Positions 26,905-36,313 of a DNA stretch of 64,000 nucleotides are shown here, piece after piece. The DNA is from Robiginitomaculum sp. (GTDB lineage Bacteria > Pseudomonadota > Alphaproteobacteria > Caulobacterales > Maricaulaceae), in assembly GCA_021776515.1 (NCBI GenBank), contig JAJFFS010000008.1, forward strand, positions 62,001-126,000, read 5' to 3'. Position 1 is the first letter of the stretch; the number at the start of each line of letters is the position of its first letter. Made by a program: the position numbers and the translations under genes. The notes under the pieces are model-generated. The model did no database searches and had not been told where the DNA came from. It saw only the letters and a program-made list of their open reading frames with translations.

Positions 26905-27701
26905 CCGGCGCGCCGGCGTTCAATCCCGGCACGGGCACGTATTCCTGCGGCCGCTTTTGGATACTGACCGGGGAAAGCTTTCAGTGTGCGACATGCTTCT
27001 TCCTGGTCGCCCAGTGCAAACAAGGATGCCCCCAATTTGACCATTGCCTCGGGGGCTTTGGAACCTTTGGGAAACCGTTTCAGGGTTTCAATATAAGCAT
27101 TAGTTGCCGCCCGAAAATCTCCCTGAACCGCAGCGATTTCACCAAGCCAGAACAATGCCGGGCCAGTCAGCTCAACACTGCCATATTCTGCAACAAACGC
27201 TTCAAAGCTTACTTTTGCCTGATCAAAATAACCCTGTTCCAGATAGGTTTTCGCTTCCCCATAGCGTTGCTGTGCCATCAGGGCGGCCTCATCATCAGCT
27301 GCTGCGTTTGCAGCGCTCTGCTCTTCTTGTACAGGCACACCTTCGCCAATAAGAAAGCGCCCCAGCATGGCATTGGCATTTCGCGCCGCCCCAAGAGCAA
27401 GCTGCACTTCCTTGGACAGAATTTTAACGGCGCTTTGCAGACCGGCAAGTTCGTCACGGCGTTTGCGGTTTTCAAACTCCAGACGTTCATTCGCCCCGGT
27501 TTGATTGCGCAATTGTGTTTCCAGATCATCCAGACGTTGCTGCATATTGACGGCTGCTGGCATACGGGTTTCGATTTTATCTACCCTGCCCTGTACGCCA
27601 TCAAGACGCAGTGCAATTTCTTTTTTGGATTCTGCAGCATTGGCAGGCACAACAGTGCCTGCCAGCAGGAAAATCAACACAAAGAGTATAGCATGGCGCA
27701 T
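26895..27701 (-). CDS. cpoB: Tol-Pal associated cell-division coordinator CpoB (YbgF)
   Basis: Periplasmic protein of 268 residues: signal peptide (1-22, ending NAA), a coiled-coil trimerisation segment (about 25-105) and C-terminal TPR repeats (about 140-265: RYGEAKTYLEQGYFDQAKVS, FWLGEIAAVQGDFRAATNAY, SLFALGDQEEACRTL). CpoB couples peptidoglycan synthesis with Tol-driven outer-membrane constriction. It follows pal in the standard tolQRAB-pal-cpoB order. The stop lies within the first codons of tilS. Confidence 0.95.
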   Translation of the reverse strand: MRHAILFVLIFLLAGTVVPANAAESKKEIALRLDGVQGRVDKIETRMPAAVNMQQRLDDLETQLRNQTGANERLEFENRKRRDELAGLQSAVKILSKEVQLALGAARNANAMLGRFLIGEGVPVQEEQSAANAAADDEAALMAQQRYGEAKTYLEQGYFDQAKVSFEAFVAEYGSVELTGPALFWLGEIAAVQGDFRAATNAYIETLKRFPKGSKAPEAMVKLGASLFALGDQEEACRTLKAFPGQYPKAAAGIRARAGIERRRAGCG

Positions 27702-27763
27702 AATAAGGCGCAGTCTTTCAATTCAAAGCGGCAAAATCATGGCAAAGAGAGTGTTTTTTACTC

Positions 27764-28288
27764 TTAGCTGGTTGCACCAGAAACAATGCCCGTATGAGCA
27801 TTGCGGTTTCTTGACCAGGCAGCCTCGTTGGAGTTTCCGTCAATGGGGCGTTCCTTGCCATAGGATATGGTTGAAATGCGAGATGGCGATATACCCAGAT
27901 TAACCAGATAATTGCGGGCGGCACTGGCACGGCGTGCGCCAAGAGCCAGATTGTATTCGCGCGTACCGCGTTCATCGCAATTGCCGTCAATCAGAATACG
28001 TGTGGTGCCATTATGGTTTAACCATGCAGCTTGCCGGGACAGTACGGCACGCGCTTCATGGGTCAGTTGAGCAGAGTTATAGTCAAAAAACACGCGATTT
28101 CCTGCGGTTTTGTTAAACTCATCAACGGAGCCTGGCACGGGAGGTATAGGCGCAATCGGGCCTGTACTTGGTGGTGGTGTTGGCTGTGTCGGAGCAGGGG
28201 CTGGTGTAGGCGCAGGTTCAGCTGGCGGTGTTGAAGCGCAAGCAGTTATGAACAAAACGGCGGTAAGCGAAACAAATGCAGATTTCAT
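27764..28288 (-). CDS. pal: Peptidoglycan-associated lipoprotein Pal
   Basis: Outer-membrane lipoprotein of 174 residues that tethers the envelope to peptidoglycan. The signal peptide ends in the lipobox ITAC, making Cys17 the lipidated residue; a Pro/Ala-rich linker (about 20-50) leads to an OmpA-like domain with the diaminopimelate-binding motif CDERGTREYNLALG. ATG 28288, with AGGACC upstream, is chosen over an in-frame start further up because it gives a proper lipoprotein signal. Partners in the operon are TolB, TolA, TolQ, TolR and CpoB. Confidence 0.97.
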   Translation of the reverse strand: MKSAFVSLTAVLFITACASTPPAEPAPTPAPAPTQPTPPPSTGPIAPIPPVPGSVDEFNKTAGNRVFFDYNSAQLTHEARAVLSRQAAWLNHNGTTRILIDGNCDERGTREYNLALGARRASAARNYLVNLGISPSRISTISYGKERPIDGNSNEAAWSRNRNAHTGIVSGATS

Positions 28289-28373
28289 GTTCTTTGGTCC
28301 TCGTGTCAAACTTGAGTATCACACCTGCGTCGGCTTTTCCCCCCGCAGACTACAGACACCTTATCATGAATAG

Positions 28374-29687
28374 CTATTGTATCAAGGGCGACCAGGCGGG
28401 ATCCGAAGCATCCCCCAGCGTCGTCACAGGCTGCAAGTTGGCGCCTGTTAAATCAACGCTCCATATATGGGGTCCTGCGCCCGGCCGTGGCTCGCGGGTA
28501 AACATTAACACTCGACCATTGGGTGACCAGGTTGGTCCTTCGTCCAGATACGCCGTGGTCAGGATGCGTTCCACGTCCCCTTCTGGCCGCATAACGCCAA
28601 TATGAAACTTGCCATTCAGGCTTTTGGTAAAGGCAATCAGGTCACCACGCGGAGACCAGACCGGGGCGCTATAACGACCTTTACCAAAACTGATGCGGTG
28701 AATTCCCGAGCCATCTGCGTTCATCACATAAAGCTGTGGTGAGCCACCACGGTCTGAATTAAAAGAAATACGTGACCCATCGGGGGAAAAAGATGGTGAG
28801 GTATCGATGGCGGGTGAACTGGTCAGGCGCTGGCGTTGACGGGTACGCAAATCCATTACCCAGATATCGGAATTACCACCCTGTACCAGTGACATAATGA
28901 CTTTGGTGCCATCGGGTGAAAAACGTGGTGCAAACGTCATGCCGGGGAAATCACCCAACACTTCTTGCCGCCCGGTTTCTATGTTGAACAAAAACACCGA
29001 AGGCGTACGCGTCGCGTAGGACATGTAGGTAATTTGCTGTGCTGTCGGGGAAAACCGCGGCGTTAATACGGTGTATTTGCCGGAGGTAAGAAACGTAGGG
29101 TTAGCGCCATCCTGGTCCATAATGGCCAGGCGTTTAACCCGGTCAGTTTTCGGGCCGGATTCAGAAATAAAGACAATTCGTGTGTCAAAATAGCCCGTTT
29201 CACCAGTAAGTTTTTGATAAATCACATCAGAAATTTTATTGCCAATCCGCCGCCAGTTCTCGGGTGTGGTGGCCAATTGCAAACCAACAAGTTGAGTCTC
29301 TGCCAGCACATCCCAGAGACGAAACTCGATGCGCATACGGTTATCGCTTTCCATCACTAAACGGCCTGACAATAAGGCGTCAGACTTAATCACCCGCCAG
29401 TCAGCAAAGCGTGGTTGAATATTAATGTTATTTTGCTGCTCAATGAAGGAAGCGGGATCAAGACGCCGGAAAAGTCCGGATCGTTCCAGATTGGTGCGCA
29501 CCAGTTCGGCAACTTGTGCCCCGATTTCCCGCTCAGGTTCGCTGGCGCCAACAAAATCGGGTATGGCGATGGGCATTGGATCTAAATGCCCCTTGGAAAT
29601 ATCAATTTCCAGAGTAGCCAGGGCTGGTGTGGCAAAGCTTATCAGCAAGAAAGTCAGAAGGAGACGCATGGTTTTTCTCATTTTCAT
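28374..29687 (-). CDS. tolB: Tol-Pal system beta-propeller protein TolB
   Basis: Periplasmic protein of 437 residues. A signal peptide (ending TPALA) precedes an N-terminal alpha/beta domain (about 25-160, [20 protein letters not shown]) and a six-bladed propeller with recurring blade motifs such as [28 protein letters not shown] and [12 protein letters not shown]. TolB binds Pal and is released through TolA. Start ATG 29687 is listed; ATG 29681 and 29669 are close alternatives. It lies eight bases downstream of tolA. Confidence 0.97.
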   Translation of the reverse strand: MKMRKTMRLLLTFLLISFATPALATLEIDISKGHLDPMPIAIPDFVGASEPEREIGAQVAELVRTNLERSGLFRRLDPASFIEQQNNINIQPRFADWRVIKSDALLSGRLVMESDNRMRIEFRLWDVLAETQLVGLQLATTPENWRRIGNKISDVIYQKLTGETGYFDTRIVFISESGPKTDRVKRLAIMDQDGANPTFLTSGKYTVLTPRFSPTAQQITYMSYATRTPSVFLFNIETGRQEVLGDFPGMTFAPRFSPDGTKVIMSLVQGGNSDIWVMDLRTRQRQRLTSSPAIDTSPSFSPDGSRISFNSDRGGSPQLYVMNADGSGIHRISFGKGRYSAPVWSPRGDLIAFTKSLNGKFHIGVMRPEGDVERILTTAYLDEGPTWSPNGRVLMFTREPRPGAGPHIWSVDLTGANLQPVTTLGDASDPAWSPLIQ

Positions 29688-29694
29688 ATCTTTA

Positions 29695-30483
29695 TCAATT
29701 CCCTAGCACATCTGCGGCATTAAAGTGCATAATAGTTTCCCGCCATAATGCATATTTTTCAGGTGGTAGTTTATAAGGCTGGCATTTTAACACGGCACGA
29801 CGGGCATTGTCCGCCGCAGCGCGCCAAAAGGGATCAGCAGAACGATTGATCTGTCCCAGATTAAGAACTTCGGGCGCATTGCTAAGCGTACCATCGGGGT
29901 TTAGCCGTGCGCGGACCGTAACTTTCAGTTTTTCCGGATAGGGTGCATCCAGAGGTGCCCGCCAGCAGCGATACATTTGCGCCCGCAAAAAATCTATCTC
30001 GTTGGCCGTCATCTCATCACCGGCACCAATGGCTTCGCGGACACTTTCATAAGCATCCATTTCAGACGTTTCTTTCGCTGCCGATTTGGCCAGTTTGTTT
30101 TCCAGCCGTGCCAAATCAAAGGCCGGAGGTGTGGGTTTGTGTTTTTTCTTTGGGCTGGTCTGTTTTTTTGGTTTGGGCTTTGGTGCCGCCTTTTGCTTTA
30201 TTGGCTCCGGCTTTGGTTTTAGTGGCGCAGCAATGGGTTCCGGCTCTGGCTCCGGCTCTGGTGCAGCCGGAGGTGGTGTATTCATTGGCGGTGAAATTTC
30301 AGGCTCAGGTTCCGGCTCCGGTATTTTCGCGCGGACATTAGTCTCTTCTGCCAGCGTCACCAGTTCGACAGGAACAACATCCGGCGTATCAATAATGGCC
30401 AGTTGCGGCGTTGGCAGCACGATCAGCCCGGTGGCAATCAGTGCACCGTGAAGTATTAACGATATGAGAAAACCAAAGCGCAT
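29695..30483 (-). CDS. tolA: Tol-Pal system protein TolA
   Basis: Inner-membrane energy-transducing protein of 262 residues. One membrane segment near the N-terminus ([17 protein letters not shown]) is followed by a long linker of Pro-Glu and Lys-Pro repeats (about 60-125), then a helical stretch and a small C-terminal domain ([20 protein letters not shown]) of the TonB/TolA type. The linker is shorter and more Pro-rich than the helical one of E. coli TolA. ATG 30483 starts one base after the tolR stop (TAA then TATG). A longer frame to 30537 has no family support. Confidence 0.93.
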   Translation of the reverse strand: MRFGFLISLILHGALIATGLIVLPTPQLAIIDTPDVVPVELVTLAEETNVRAKIPEPEPEPEISPPMNTPPPAAPEPEPEPEPIAAPLKPKPEPIKQKAAPKPKPKKQTSPKKKHKPTPPAFDLARLENKLAKSAAKETSEMDAYESVREAIGAGDEMTANEIDFLRAQMYRCWRAPLDAPYPEKLKVTVRARLNPDGTLSNAPEVLNLGQINRSADPFWRAAADNARRAVLKCQPYKLPPEKYALWRETIMHFNAADVLGN

Positions 30484-30484
30484 A

Positions 30485-30925
30485 TTATTGTGACAAGGGA
30501 TCCGTGACCAGGCCGATATTGGTAAACCCGGCAGCATGTATCCGCGCCATAACCTTCATCACTTCTCCATAATCAGTGGTTTTATCAGCCCGCAGGAAAA
30601 TTCGTTCTTCATAGCCATTGCCAGCAATGGCCGTAAGGCGAGGAACCAGCACTTCAAGCTCGATCGGCGTTTCTTGCAAGAACACGCTGCCATCAGGTTG
30701 CACGGTAATGGTCAAAGGTTCTGTTTCGGCATTGAGCGAACGAGCTTCTGTTTTTGGCAACTCCACGGGCACGCCAACGGCCAGCAATGGCGCTGTGATC
30801 ATAAAAACAATCAGCAGCACCAGCATCACATCAACCATGGGGGTGACATTGATCTCGGCCCGGGGCCGGTAGCGTTGCCCTCTGCGTCGCCCGGCACCAC
30901 TAAGGGCGGTAAGGATGACGGCCAT
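30485..30925 (-). CDS. tolR: Tol-Pal system protein TolR (ExbD family)
   Basis: TolR (146 residues) forms the proton channel with TolQ. It has the family block EINVTPMVDVMLVLLIVFMI with the membrane-embedded Asp, and a periplasmic domain (about 50-140) ending in the DKTTDYGEVMKVMARIHAAG block. Its ATG overlaps the tolQ stop by one base and its stop is adjacent to the tolA start, so the three are translated together. Confidence 0.97.
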   Translation of the reverse strand: MAVILTALSGAGRRRGQRYRPRAEINVTPMVDVMLVLLIVFMITAPLLAVGVPVELPKTEARSLNAETEPLTITVQPDGSVFLQETPIELEVLVPRLTAIAGNGYEERIFLRADKTTDYGEVMKVMARIHAAGFTNIGLVTDPLSQ

Positions 30926-31635
30926 TATTTCCCTCCTGAAATGCGACGAGAGAAAATGGCTGAAAGTTCATCTGCAAAGCCTTCCAGACGGGTGGCATAG
31001 CGAGAGGTGTCTGCTGAGAACTTGTTATAAAAAATTACCGCTGGCACAGCCGCCAAAAGGCCCAATGCTGTGGCAAACAATGCCTCGGCAATCCCTGGTG
31101 CCACAACGGCCAGATTTGTATCGTGAGAGGCGGCTATGGCCCGAAACGAGTTCATAATCCCCCAGACTGTTCCAAACAAACCAATAAATGGTGATGCCGA
31201 AGCAATGGACGCCAGAACACCCAGTCCGCGCTCTGCCCGGCCCAGTTCACGCGATACGGTTAGCGCCATAACCCGGTCGAGACGCTCTTTAAGCGAGACA
31301 ATTTGCAGGTCCGAGCCGACATTACCGCGCCCGTCTGTCCATTCACGCATGGCCGAGACAAAAACTCGTTCCATGGGGTCCCGCGAAGTTTCGTTAATCT
31401 GTTTGTACATTTCATCAAGTGAGCGCCCGGACCAGAAGGCGTTCTCAAAACGCTTTGCTTTGCTCCGCAGGCCCATAAAGGCAAGTTGGCGATCACCAAT
31501 AACCATCCATGACCAGAAGGAGGCAAAAACCAGAACCCCCATCACCGCCTTAACGACAATATCGGCACGCAAGAACAGCGCCAGAAAAGAAAAATCAGTA
31601 TCGGCCTGAACGGCGAGGGCAAGTGCAATATCCAT
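30925..31635 (-). CDS. tolQ: Tol-Pal system protein TolQ (ExbB family)
   Basis: Proton-channel subunit of the Tol motor, 236 residues with three membrane segments: one near residues 25-45 (KAVMGVLVFASFWSWMVIG) and a pair near 130-200 (ASASPFIGLFGTVWGIMNSF and GLLAAVPAVIFYNKF). The GLFGTVWGIM motif and the conserved Thr are intact. It heads the tolQRAB-pal-cpoB unit. An 84-base gap separates it from ybgC upstream. Confidence 0.97.
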   Translation of the reverse strand: MDIALALAVQADTDFSFLALFLRADIVVKAVMGVLVFASFWSWMVIGDRQLAFMGLRSKAKRFENAFWSGRSLDEMYKQINETSRDPMERVFVSAMREWTDGRGNVGSDLQIVSLKERLDRVMALTVSRELGRAERGLGVLASIASASPFIGLFGTVWGIMNSFRAIAASHDTNLAVVAPGIAEALFATALGLLAAVPAVIFYNKFSADTSRYATRLEGFADELSAIFSRRISGGK

Positions 31636-31719
31636 AATGGTCCTGTCTATTTGTTTTTGGGCACAGTGACGTGTCCAGCTTAATGTTGAGTTGAAATTGT
31701 GACCATAATGCGGTCAATT

Positions 31720-32157
31720 TCAACTCAGGAATGAAGCAAGAAGTGTTCCAAGTGCGGGGGGAAGTCTTCTGGGGCGTCCATTAAGGTCAATACAGGCGAT
31801 TTGCACCTGGGCGCTGATCAACACCTCATCAGCGCGCAGAATTTTCTGCTGAACCTCAATTCGTGCACCACGCGAAGCGGTAAAACGCGTTTGTACGTTT
31901 ATCACATCATCTATTCTGGCTGGCCTGGAAAATTCAATATTCATACGCCGTACAGCAAAGACAAGCGGGGTTTCACCTTCTAGCAATTCTGTGTGTCCAA
32001 TTCCGGTCAGGCGTAAGCATTCTGTGCGTCCGCGTTCCATAAAACGTAAATAGGACGCATGGTAAACAACGCCAGAGAAATCCGTATCCTCGTAATAGAT
32101 GCGTATCGGCAGATGGTGGGTTTTATCGACAAGTTGCCCTGCGGGTGGCGCAAACAT
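31720..32157 (-). CDS. ybgC: Tol-Pal associated acyl-CoA thioesterase YbgC
   Basis: Hotdog-fold thioesterase of 145 residues. The signature YYEDTDFSGVVYHASYLRF is complete, with the catalytic Asp at residue 26 (Asp18 in E. coli YbgC). It hydrolyses acyl-CoA and is linked to phospholipid metabolism; the gene sits before tolQ in most proteobacteria, as here. It starts two bases after the ruvB stop region, so it belongs to the ruv-ybgC-tol transcription series. Confidence 0.95.
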   Translation of the reverse strand: MFAPPAGQLVDKTHHLPIRIYYEDTDFSGVVYHASYLRFMERGRTECLRLTGIGHTELLEGETPLVFAVRRMNIEFSRPARIDDVINVQTRFTASRGARIEVQQKILRADEVLISAQVQIACIDLNGRPRRLPPALGTLLASFLS

Positions 32158-32159
32158 GG

Positions 32160-33203
32160 TTATTTTCCACCACTAAAAAGGTCGGTCTCTGTTTGCGCTG
32201 GTGGTTTCAGGCCCAAATGTTCATAAGCGCGCCCCGTGGCGACACGCCCGCGCGGGGTGCGTTGCAAAAAACCCTGTTGGATGAGAAATGGTTCGATCAC
32301 CTCTTCCAGGGCATCACGTGCTTCTGAAAGAGATGCAGCCAGAGTATCCAGCCCTACGGGAGCACCGGAAAATTTCTCTGTCAGGGCATAGAGATAACGC
32401 CGGTCCTGTGCATCCAGACCCAGGGCATCTACCTCAAGTCGTTTTAGCGCCGCATCGGCTGCCCGGGCATCAATGACAGCCGTTCCGTCGGCCTCGGCAA
32501 AGTCGCGCACCCGGCGCAATAACCGCCCGGCAACACGCGGTGTTCCGCGCGCCCGCCGGGCAATTTCGTGTGCGCCTTCGCTATTGAGGTTGACCCCCAG
32601 TTTTCCCGAAGCCCGGGTTACAATATGCGTTAGTTCGGCCACATTATAAAAATCCAGCCGTGCCGGCACCCCAAAACGATCGCGCAGTGGTGTTGCCAGC
32701 AAACCCGCCCGTGTTGTCGCCCCGATCAGCGTAAAGGGTGATAGATCAATCTTGATGGTCCGCGCCGATGGCCCTTCACCAATGATGAGGTCCAGCTCAA
32801 AATCTTCCATGGCCGGATAGAGAATTTCCTCAACATGAGGCGCCAGGCGGTGAATTTCATCAATGAACAACACATCACGGGGTTCCAGATTGGTCAGGAT
32901 CGCCGCCAGATCACCCGCTTTGGCAATGACCGGGCCGGAGGTCGCGCGAAATCCTACGCCAAGTTCTCTGGCAACAATTTGGGCCAGTGTGGTTTTGCCT
33001 AGCCCCGGTGGACCAGAAAGCAGCACATGGTCCAGCGCATCATTGCGCCCTTTAGCTGCGCCGACAAATACCTTGAGGTTATCGACCAGTGCGCTTTGGC
33101 CAACAAAGCTGTCAAAGCTTTGCGGGCGCAAGGCTTTGTCGCGTCCATCATCGCCCTGAGTGTCAGCGTCAATAATGCGCTGTTCGTTTTGGGCGTCACT
33201 CAT
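32160..33203 (-). CDS. ruvB: Holliday junction branch-migration helicase RuvB
   Basis: AAA+ motor of 347 residues driving branch migration with RuvA. The N-terminal [12 protein letters not shown], Walker [10 protein letters not shown], Walker [10 protein letters not shown] and sensor 1 LIGATTRAG are present, and the winged-helix C-terminal domain ends [20 protein letters not shown]. Its start overlaps the ruvA stop by four bases (ATGA at 33200-33203). Confidence 0.99.
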   Translation of the reverse strand: MSDAQNEQRIIDADTQGDDGRDKALRPQSFDSFVGQSALVDNLKVFVGAAKGRNDALDHVLLSGPPGLGKTTLAQIVARELGVGFRATSGPVIAKAGDLAAILTNLEPRDVLFIDEIHRLAPHVEEILYPAMEDFELDLIIGEGPSARTIKIDLSPFTLIGATTRAGLLATPLRDRFGVPARLDFYNVAELTHIVTRASGKLGVNLNSEGAHEIARRARGTPRVAGRLLRRVRDFAEADGTAVIDARAADAALKRLEVDALGLDAQDRRYLYALTEKFSGAPVGLDTLAASLSEARDALEEVIEPFLIQQGFLQRTPRGRVATGRAYEHLGLKPPAQTETDLFSGGK

Positions 33204-33814
33204 TTACCCATGTCCTTCAGCGCTGTGCGGATAAGGCTATCCAGTGTTGCGTCTTCGCCTAACGCCCTTTGGGCACTGGCTACAGCGCGCAAGGCATCGG
33301 GTTGCGCCAGGCCCAGATTAACCAGTGCTGATACCGCCTCGGTATTGGCTGATAATGGGGTTGCAACAGGTGCCGCTTCGTCTGTGGGCGTCAGGCCACC
33401 CAGCGATCTTCCCATGGGCGGTGGTTTATCTTTTAGTTCACCGGCAATACGTGCCGCAATACGCGGGCCGACGCCTTGCGCCCTGGCTATGCTGGCCTTG
33501 TCTTCCAGTGCCGCTGCGTTCATCAGTTCCGCCGGTGACAATGCATCCAGCACTGCAAATGCGGCTTTCGGGCCAACCCCCTGAATATCCTGCAAGCGCA
33601 TAAACCAGGCGCGTTCTTCCTCAGAGGCAAATCCATAAAGCTTGAGCATGTCCTGACGTAATATGGTTTCAATATGCAGGACCGCCGCTTCGCCAACAAT
33701 CAGTGTGCGCAAGGTGCTGGCCCCGCATTGCACCAGATAGCCGACCCCGCCTACGTCCAGAATCATTTCGCCCGCGCCAATGGTGTCGACCACGCCTTTT
33801 AGCTTGCCGATCAT
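33200..33814 (-). CDS. ruvA: Holliday junction branch-migration protein RuvA
   Basis: RuvA (204 residues) binds the four-way junction as a tetramer and loads RuvB. Domain I is [12 protein letters not shown], domain II contains helix-hairpin-helix motifs ([19 protein letters not shown] and [18 protein letters not shown]), and domain III (about 150-204) contacts RuvB. ATG 33814 overlaps the ruvC stop as ATGA, which fixes the start; a longer frame upstream is ruvC sequence in another frame. Confidence 0.98.
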   Translation of the reverse strand: MIGKLKGVVDTIGAGEMILDVGGVGYLVQCGASTLRTLIVGEAAVLHIETILRQDMLKLYGFASEEERAWFMRLQDIQGVGPKAAFAVLDALSPAELMNAAALEDKASIARAQGVGPRIAARIAGELKDKPPPMGRSLGGLTPTDEAAPVATPLSANTEAVSALVNLGLAQPDALRAVASAQRALGEDATLDSLIRTALKDMGK

Positions 33815-34314
33815 GAGGCCTGCTCCAGTGCGCTCGCTAACGGCGCATGGTTGGCACAACATATGGCAATGGCCAGCGCATCCGCCTCGTCAGCCTTCGC
33901 CTGACAGCCCGGTAATAGCATGGCTACCATAGCGGCCATCTGGCCCTTGTCGGCGCGCCCTGTGCCTACCAGTGCCTTTTTAATGGCCCGGGGGGCGTAA
34001 TTTTCAACGCCAAGCCCCGCTTGCGCCGGTGCCAGCATGGCTGCCGCCCGCGCAGCGCCCAGTTTTAGTGCTGATGCAGCGTTGGTATTCATGAAAGTAT
34101 CTTCAATGGCGGCGCGGTCCGGTTTGTGTTGATCAATCACATCGTTCATTTGCGAAAAAATACTTAGAAGTCGCGTGCTCATTTCCGCCTTTGGGTCAGG
34201 TATAATTGTACCGCACGCATGAAAGCTGAGACGCGTGCCGCGCACATCCACCAGACCCCAGCCGCACCGGCGCAGGCCCGGATCAATCCCCAAAATGCGA
34301 ATCATTTCGCTCAT
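33811..34314 (-). CDS. ruvC: Crossover junction endodeoxyribonuclease RuvC
   Basis: Holliday-junction resolvase of about 167 residues. It has the RNase H-like active site: the first Asp in ILGIDPGLRRCGWG, a Glu in AAIEDTFMNTNAASALKLG, and the paired acidic residues in DEADALAIA. ATG 34314 is listed; ATG 34305 gives a start directly before ILGIDPG and GTG 34320 is also possible. It is first of the ruvC-ruvA-ruvB-ybgC-tol series. Confidence 0.96.
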   Translation of the reverse strand: MSEMIRILGIDPGLRRCGWGLVDVRGTRLSFHACGTIIPDPKAEMSTRLLSIFSQMNDVIDQHKPDRAAIEDTFMNTNAASALKLGAARAAAMLAPAQAGLGVENYAPRAIKKALVGTGRADKGQMAAMVAMLLPGCQAKADEADALAIAICCANHAPLASALEQAS

Positions 34315-34540
34315 CGGCACAGTCTAGGGGCAAAAAGGGTGAATAAGCATCAAAATAGGGGCATTAATGAGTGCAAATGCCCACAATGATGCACATTCAG
34401 GGACAGATGTGGGGCGTATAAGGGGCAGGGGGTGATGCTTGTAGGTGAGTAATGACATTATCCACGGGATAGCTGTCTTTCTTCCTCTCCCCCATTTTGC
34501 GTTGGGAAGAGGGTTCAGGGGGAAGATAATAAATTTTACT
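34315..34540. other. Intergenic region upstream of ruvC
   Basis: No gene is supported. A 7-bp hairpin GGGCATT/AATGCCC lies at 34359-34382, 45 bases or more upstream of ruvC. A CTTCCTCTCCC...GGGAAGAGG palindrome lies at about 34480-34512, related to the one at 49722. TTATCCACG at about 34459 resembles a DnaA box but is single. The ruvC promoter must lie here; no certain -35/-10 is seen. Confidence 0.5.
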
Positions 34541-34608
34541 GTCATACCGGACTTGATCCGGTATCCAGTTGTGATTCTGCTCTGGATTCCGGCCTACGCC
34601 GGAATGAC
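34541..34608. repeat. REP-like paired palindrome, GTCAT...ATGAC family
   Basis: The left half GTCATACCGGACTTGATCCGGTATCC and the right half GGATTCCGGCCTACGCC... end in GTCAT and ATGAC and each fold into its own hairpin. Same two-hairpin design as the elements at 13539 and 49909. Confidence 0.85.
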
Positions 34609-34667
34609 GATGAAAGCATAACCCAAACTTATCCGCGCCCCTTGGTGCCGGGCGTATAATCACCTCG

Positions 34668-35240
34668 ATGAGTGCTGAAAATCCAAATCCGCAAGAGACA
34701 GCAAGTATCTGGCAACAGGCCCGCATACTTTATGCCGAGGGGCGCACGGCGCGCCAGATTGCCCATATTACGTCGCTCTTGCCGTCGGCCATTACCACAC
34801 GCGCTACGCAAGAACGCTGGCCCGCCCCAAAGCCGCCTGACTGGGATAGTATCCGCGATGCCTGGGAGGCGGGAAAACCGGATCGTGCTTTGGCTACGGA
34901 ATATGGTGTTAGTGCTTCGGCATTGCGCAAACGCAGATTACGTGAACACTGGAGCCGCACCAACGCCCGGGGCATTGATGCCCTGCGCCGCGCGGTCAGC
35001 ATACTGGAAGAGGCGTTGGACCATACCGATGTTTCCGACACAGTAGTGACCACGCGCCTGGCAGCGGCACTATCCATGGCGGCAGGGCGTTTACGCGACG
35101 CCGAGAAACAGCAATCGGCCAAAGTGCAAAGCCAGAGGGGCAATGATGATATTCATGATTTTGAAGGTGAGGACGACTCCTTACGGGAACACATGACCGA
35201 TATGCTCTTGCGTTTGGCGGAGGGTGAGGAAGAGACGTAA
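34668..35240 (+). CDS. Unknown protein with two helix-turn-helix-like modules
   Basis: A 190-residue hydrophilic protein I do not recognise. Two similar modules are visible. The first (about 14-55) has ARILYAEGRTARQIAHIT followed by SAITTRATQERWPAP. The second (about 58-98) has IRDAWEAGKPDRALATEYG followed by SASALRKRRLREHWSR. Each has the helix, Gly-containing turn and second helix of a homeodomain-like DNA-binding unit ending in a basic W-containing helix. A helical, acidic C-terminal half follows. It resembles the N-terminal part of phage small-terminase or transposase HTH proteins, but no phage genes are nearby. Start ATG 34668 lies 60 bases after a REP-like element. Confidence 0.6.
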   Translation: MSAENPNPQETASIWQQARILYAEGRTARQIAHITSLLPSAITTRATQERWPAPKPPDWDSIRDAWEAGKPDRALATEYGVSASALRKRRLREHWSRTNARGIDALRRAVSILEEALDHTDVSDTVVTTRLAAALSMAAGRLRDAEKQQSAKVQSQRGNDDIHDFEGEDDSLREHMTDMLLRLAEGEEET

Positions 35241-35343
35241 TGATGAAATCAAAGAACTGGTTTATTATCAAAACAACCATTGGGGTGCTCTGTCTGAATT
35301 ATTTTTTCTTCTTGGGGGTAAGCCTCATAACGCAAGCCAATAA

Positions 35344-35610
35344 TTACCCCAGGCCTTTTGCCTTGATATTAAGGGCATGGAGTGAGCTTGCAAATTCCTC
35401 GCCAAGCTCAGCCATGATGGCCCGATGGGCGGCAACGCGACTGAGGCCATCAAAATGGGCCGCGGTTATTTCCACTTCAAAGTGGGTTTGCCCGCCAGGG
35501 CGCGCGCCCGCATGGCCAGCGTGCTGGCTGGATACATCACGCACAGTCAAGTTTTGCGGCGCAAAGGCACGCTCAAGTTTTGTTTCTATATTACGTGCCA
35601 TTTCAAACAT
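35344..35610 (-). CDS. bolA: BolA family protein
   Basis: Small alpha/beta protein of 88 residues of the BolA family, which acts with monothiol glutaredoxins in Fe-S trafficking and can bind DNA. The GHAGARPGGQTHFEV core and the FDGLSRVAAHRAIMAELGEE helix are typical. ATG 35610 is listed; ATG 35601 gives a start at MARNIETKLERAF and is as likely. It is divergent from the J-domain gene 50 bases away, an arrangement seen in alphaproteobacteria next to cobS/cobT. A plus-strand open frame covering it (35240-35638) is judged spurious. Confidence 0.92.
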   Translation of the reverse strand: MFEMARNIETKLERAFAPQNLTVRDVSSQHAGHAGARPGGQTHFEVEITAAHFDGLSRVAAHRAIMAELGEEFASSLHALNIKAKGLG

Positions 35611-35660
35611 AGGTGTATTGCCCCGTAGACGTTGGTAAATGCTGTGGCATATATGGGGTT

Positions 35661-36260
35661 ATGGATGATGATTTTGAATACGAGCCCAAGCTTTTTGACA
35701 TACGGGTTAAACCGCCGGGAAAAGATGATGCCAAAAAAGGCGATCAGACCTGTGAATGGGATGGGTGTGTCACCAAGGGTGATTGCAAGGCCCCGCAATC
35801 ACCGGACAAGATAAATGAATTTTTTTATTTTTGTAAAAAACATGCCGCCCAGTACAATAAAACCTGGAATTTCTTTCATGGTATGAATGATGGTGCCGTG
35901 CGTGCCTATCAGGCTGATCAAGCCACTGGTAATCGCCCGACCTGGAATATGAACCGCAATCTGGATGGCAAGGGTCAAAGCGCAAAAGGGGCCCGCTTTA
36001 AAGACACCTTTGGTATTATGGGGGAGCGGGTTTCGGCAGAGGCCGGGGAACGCAAACGTCGTCTTGGTCGCTTGCAAAGCCTGGCGATGGACAGCCTTGG
36101 GCTGGAACATGATAGCGGCCCCAAGATAGTGCGTGCGCGCTATCTGAAACTGGTCAAACAGTTTCACCCGGATGCCAACAAGGGTGATCGTTCGACCGAG
36201 GAACGCCTGCAACAGGTAATTCGCGCCTATCAGGTCCTGAAAACGTCACGACTGGCTTGA
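35661..36260 (+). CDS. J-domain (DnaJ-like) protein
   Basis: A 199-residue cytosolic protein. The first half carries Cys-rich sequence ([15 protein letters not shown], then [11 protein letters not shown]), suggestive of a small metal site. The J domain is at the C-terminus (about 145-199, [18 protein letters not shown]), with the HPD tripeptide that stimulates DnaK ATPase. A C-terminal J domain with no G/F or zinc-finger regions of DnaJ marks it as a specialised co-chaperone. ATG 35661 has GGGG just upstream. It is followed by cobS, and the bolA/J-domain/cobS/cobT order is recurrent in alphaproteobacteria. Confidence 0.85.
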   Translation: MDDDFEYEPKLFDIRVKPPGKDDAKKGDQTCEWDGCVTKGDCKAPQSPDKINEFFYFCKKHAAQYNKTWNFFHGMNDGAVRAYQADQATGNRPTWNMNRNLDGKGQSAKGARFKDTFGIMGERVSAEAGERKRRLGRLQSLAMDSLGLEHDSGPKIVRARYLKLVKQFHPDANKGDRSTEERLQQVIRAYQVLKTSRLA

Positions 36261-36313
36261 AGCCTGGGCCATACCCCCATAAACAGGGTCATGTAAAATT
36301 AAGAGTAGCAAAA

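Noticed and set aside
26826-27767. A 313-codon open frame on the plus strand
   Set aside because: Antisense to cpoB and the start of tilS; no domain, no ribosome-binding site.
34441-34480. TTATCCACG as a DnaA box and a possible replication origin
   Set aside because: One near-match only, no cluster, no AT-rich unwinding element, and no dnaA, hemE, gidA or parAB in the window.
35240-35638. A 132-codon plus-strand frame starting at the stop of the HTH-like gene, with a membrane-like first 35 residues
   Set aside because: About two thirds of it is antisense to bolA. The first 35 codons look hydrophobic, but no stop occurs before bolA and nothing supports translation. A short real peptide cannot be excluded.
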